Below are positions 61,651-64,000 of a stretch of DNA of 64,000 nt, piece after piece. The stretch is from Tetradesmus obliquus (Eukaryota > Chlorophyta > Chlorophyceae > Sphaeropleales > Scenedesmaceae): contig CP126193.1 of assembly GCA_030272155.1 (NCBI GenBank), positions 4,898,001 to 4,962,000 of the forward strand, in the 5' to 3' direction. The notes below the pieces were generated by a model. It worked only from the letters and a program-made list of their open reading frames with translations. It was not told where the DNA came from and did no database searches. Position 1 is the stretch's first letter. Each line of letters begins with the position of its first letter. Position numbers and translations under genes: made by a program.

Positions 61651-63918
61651 GCTTGGTGTGCAGGCAGAAGGATATGTGTGACGGTGGGGCTTGTGAAGAC
61701 CGTAAGATGTAAGGCAGGGCTGTGAAGGATGCACAAGGCGATGCTGCTTGACTGTCCATATATGTGCAGAAGAACAGCCGACATAAAAACTCCAACAATA
61801 CGTGCCAGGCCCATCAGCTGGTGGATTGCAACGCCCCATCTGTCAGTGCATCAATGCAGGAATGCTGATGCATGTATTGCAGGTTACTCACACAGCAGCA
61901 GCGCGCTGGAAGCCAGCTATCAGCGCGCCAAAGCTGGGGTAGGCCTTTGCCACAGCCTGCAGCAGCGAACCAGCGACACCCACAGCAGCAGCAGCAGAAG
62001 CTGTCACGACAGGTAGCAATTGATCAGAGCACGGCTCAGCTCCTTCCTGTTGACAGTGACCAGTATTGCACATCGTTGAGCAGCATAACACCTCAAGCAC
62101 CTGCCACAACATAATTGTCTATATCGCCAATCAATGCGGGCGCACCCAAGCTTTGTTGCCGCCCATGCCGTGCATCTTGCCCAGCGTGTTGACAGCAAAG
62201 CTGCAGGTGGTGGGCCCCAGCTCGCCAGCCATGGCTGCGCCTGCTGACTTGCTGGCCTGGCTGGGGCCGGCACCCCCACATGCCTCCAGTTGGTTCTCTG
62301 AGGAGTACGGCTGCTGGCCCAGCACCTGCAGGAGGACGAGCAGGGCAGCAACACACATTTTGTCATAGCACAACACAGCGGCTGCCCAAGTGAGCGAGTA
62401 TATGCGGCGGTTGTGAAGTACTGCGACTATGTCTGCAGCAGGCGAATAGCTGTAGCCGTGTGCATGACGTTGTGCGTAGTGCGGCAGCTGTGTGGAGCAG
62501 CCGCATTGCAATGGCTGCTTCAAGCAGGTGCATAGTGTAAAACCTTTACACATTGCCACATGCATGCTCACGCGTGCTGTGTTGATGAGGTGGCCGGCTG
62601 CCTCCTCCAGCTTGCCCAGCAGCCGCAGCTGCAGCCCGGGCGTGGACAGGTGCACCGCCAGCAGCTGCTGCTCCACGCGGCGCCAGTCCCACTGCGTGGC
62701 TGTGCCCTGCACATGTGCACAAGCCGCAGCAGCACTGACACATGAACACCTGCCAACGAGCAAGCAGCTGCCAGCACGTGATACAGAACACTGCACAACT
62801 GCAGAGCCGCCTGCCCTGGAAAGAGGTTGGCAATCACACAACACAGCACGGCAGCACACAGACATCAGCGCAGACTGTATGCGTCAATGCTGCAGCTGCT
62901 CCATCTGCCGCTGCTCCCTAAGCACACCTTCCGCATGCTCTGGTTGTCTGCGCGCTGCACGTGGCTCTTCAGCCCCAGCCCCAGCAGCCCCAGCGTGGTA
63001 TTGGGATGCGCAGCAGCGGCAGCAGCCAGCAGCCCTGCCAGGCTGTCTCGGGTGAGCTCACTGAAGAATGCTGCAGGCGTCTCAAACACCAGCTGCACAT
63101 ATGGGGGTGCTGCGTCCTCTGGGAAGGAGTGCAGCTGCGTGGTGGAGGCCTGGTGGTGAGGGCAGGGGTGGGGCGGTGAGGTGATGCAGGTGAGTGGCAA
63201 CAGCCGCAGCGACTAGAAGAAGCAGCAGTACACACGTACGCCAGGGACACAGCTGTACTATGAATCCCTGGGAGGCTACACCAGCAAGCAACTCCATTCC
63301 TTGCAACAAGCGCAGCGCCTGGCGCTCACCGTCTTGCTGGCGTGCTCGTCCGCCTCGCACATCTTGCGCCGCTTGAAGCAGAAGCAGCTGCAGCCAGGCC
63401 AGCGCCCGCTCAGCGGCAGCTGCGGCACCACCTGCAGCAGCACAGATCACAAAGCGTGACAGCACCGCGCTAGCCATGCTTATGCCGGACACAGCGCATG
63501 CAACCTGTGTGTCACGCTCTTGTGCAGCAGCTCTGTTAACCAGCATGCTTCCCGCAGCTGGGCATGCAACAGTCGGGCCAGCTCCAGCGCCAGCAAAACG
63601 ATCAGTCGGCAGTGCAGACATTCCTGCTGCTACTGCCGCTGGCGCTGGCCACTGTGCTTTACTGTTGTGCTCTCTGCCGGTGCAGCAGCTGCCCACCTGC
63701 CAGCACATGGTTTTGCGCCTGTCCAGCTCAGCTGACAGTGCCATGCCCAGCGCAGCACTTGCAGTGGCGGCATCCATCACCAGCACACTCTCGTACTCGC
63801 AGAAGGCGCCGTTTTGCTTCCGGGCAGCAAAGGTCTCAAACCTTTTCGCTGCCTTGGCTGCTGCCTTGCCCGCTGCGGTCTCCTCCTTCCGTGCTTGCTG
63901 CTCCTCCTGACGGCGGAG
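61439..63918 (-). CDS. EME1: EME1/MMS4-type subunit of MUS81 endonuclease (5' end outside window)
   Basis: Exons 63697-63918, 63330-63431, 62928-63149, 62572-62706, 62146-62325, 61892-61956 and 61439-61607 join in phase to 364 aa; at least one more exon lies beyond 64,000. A basic coiled segment (LRRQEEQQARKEETAAGKAA) precedes the ERCC4-like domain, as in EME1: FCEYESVLVMDAATASAAL, YVQLVFETPAAFFSEL and WRRVEQQLLAVHLSTPGLQL. The helix-hairpin-helix end is YPSFGALIAGFQ, then a segment ending PRRVGPAMSKRLHLLLTC. EME1 is the non-catalytic partner of MUS81, which cuts replication-fork and recombination intermediates. No ERKxxxD catalytic motif is seen, as expected. Assignment rests on domain order and the RR(V/I)GP.(L/M)S(K/R)R signature. 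Confidence 0.82.
61611..61649. repeat. (CAG)13, CTG on the sense strand, abutting a splice acceptor
   Basis: On the EME1 strand thirteen CTG units run directly into the CAG acceptor of the last exon (61607). Confidence 0.9.
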
Positions 63919-64000
63919 CTGCAGGGCAGTGCAACAGCAGGGCCACAATGTCAAGAACCTTTTTCAACATGCCTCCCCGTTTCATCCCGGGGTGTTGCAC

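Overview
The window reads as nuclear DNA of a green alga (Chlorophyta). Genes are intron-rich, with short GT-AG introns and CTGCAG-type acceptors. There are plastid- and mitochondrion-targeted proteins, TGTAA polyadenylation signals, pervasive CAG/CTG trinucleotide tracts that become poly-Q, poly-A or poly-S in proteins, and a secreted protein whose signal peptide is followed by a KLLQ motif. The base and repeat style suggest Chlorophyceae, perhaps Sphaeropleales (Scenedesmus/Tetradesmus-like). That placement is inference; no marker gene settles it. All exon boundaries below were read by eye from splice sites, reading-frame continuity and family conservation.

Left third (1-26.7 kb). A PHT4/ANTR-type anion transporter (+) is followed by a run of minus-strand genes: the 60S biogenesis factor RLP24, the checkpoint clamp loader RAD17, a small WCAPC thioredoxin packed just upstream of RAD17, and a 508-aa protein of unknown function ending in 11-residue amphipathic (LEA/perilipin-like) repeats. 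A gene-poor 4.5 kb stretch with a long hairpin and a tandem duplication follows. Then comes an F-box/LRR protein (-).

Middle (26.7-43.5 kb). An OXA2/ALBINO3-like membrane insertase with a C-terminal TPR-like region (+) is followed by COX16 (+). Both act in inner-membrane biogenesis and cytochrome oxidase assembly if mitochondrial. Next is a head-to-head pair of paralogues of an unrecognised helical, membrane-hairpin family: the + copy is whole and the - copy is degenerate. A RAB11/RABA GTPase (-) and a small secreted protein (+) follow.

Right third (43.5-64 kb). A plastid fibrillin (PAP) gene (-) diverges from a nucleolin gene (+). A tandem cluster of F-box-like/LRR genes (-) follows, with two near-complete copies and a fragment; the two long copies carry different disabling changes. 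The window ends inside EME1 (-), the partner of the MUS81 junction nuclease.

The most notable patterns are: (1) three unrelated genes carry, inside an intron, a duplicated splice acceptor plus the first part of the next exon about 120-130 bp upstream of the real one; (2) CAG tracts lie just after donors and CTG tracts just before acceptors, and one intron has both; (3) the head-to-head paralogue pair whose putative start codons lie inside one perfect 20-bp palindrome; (4) the novel domain combination with 11-mer repeats.
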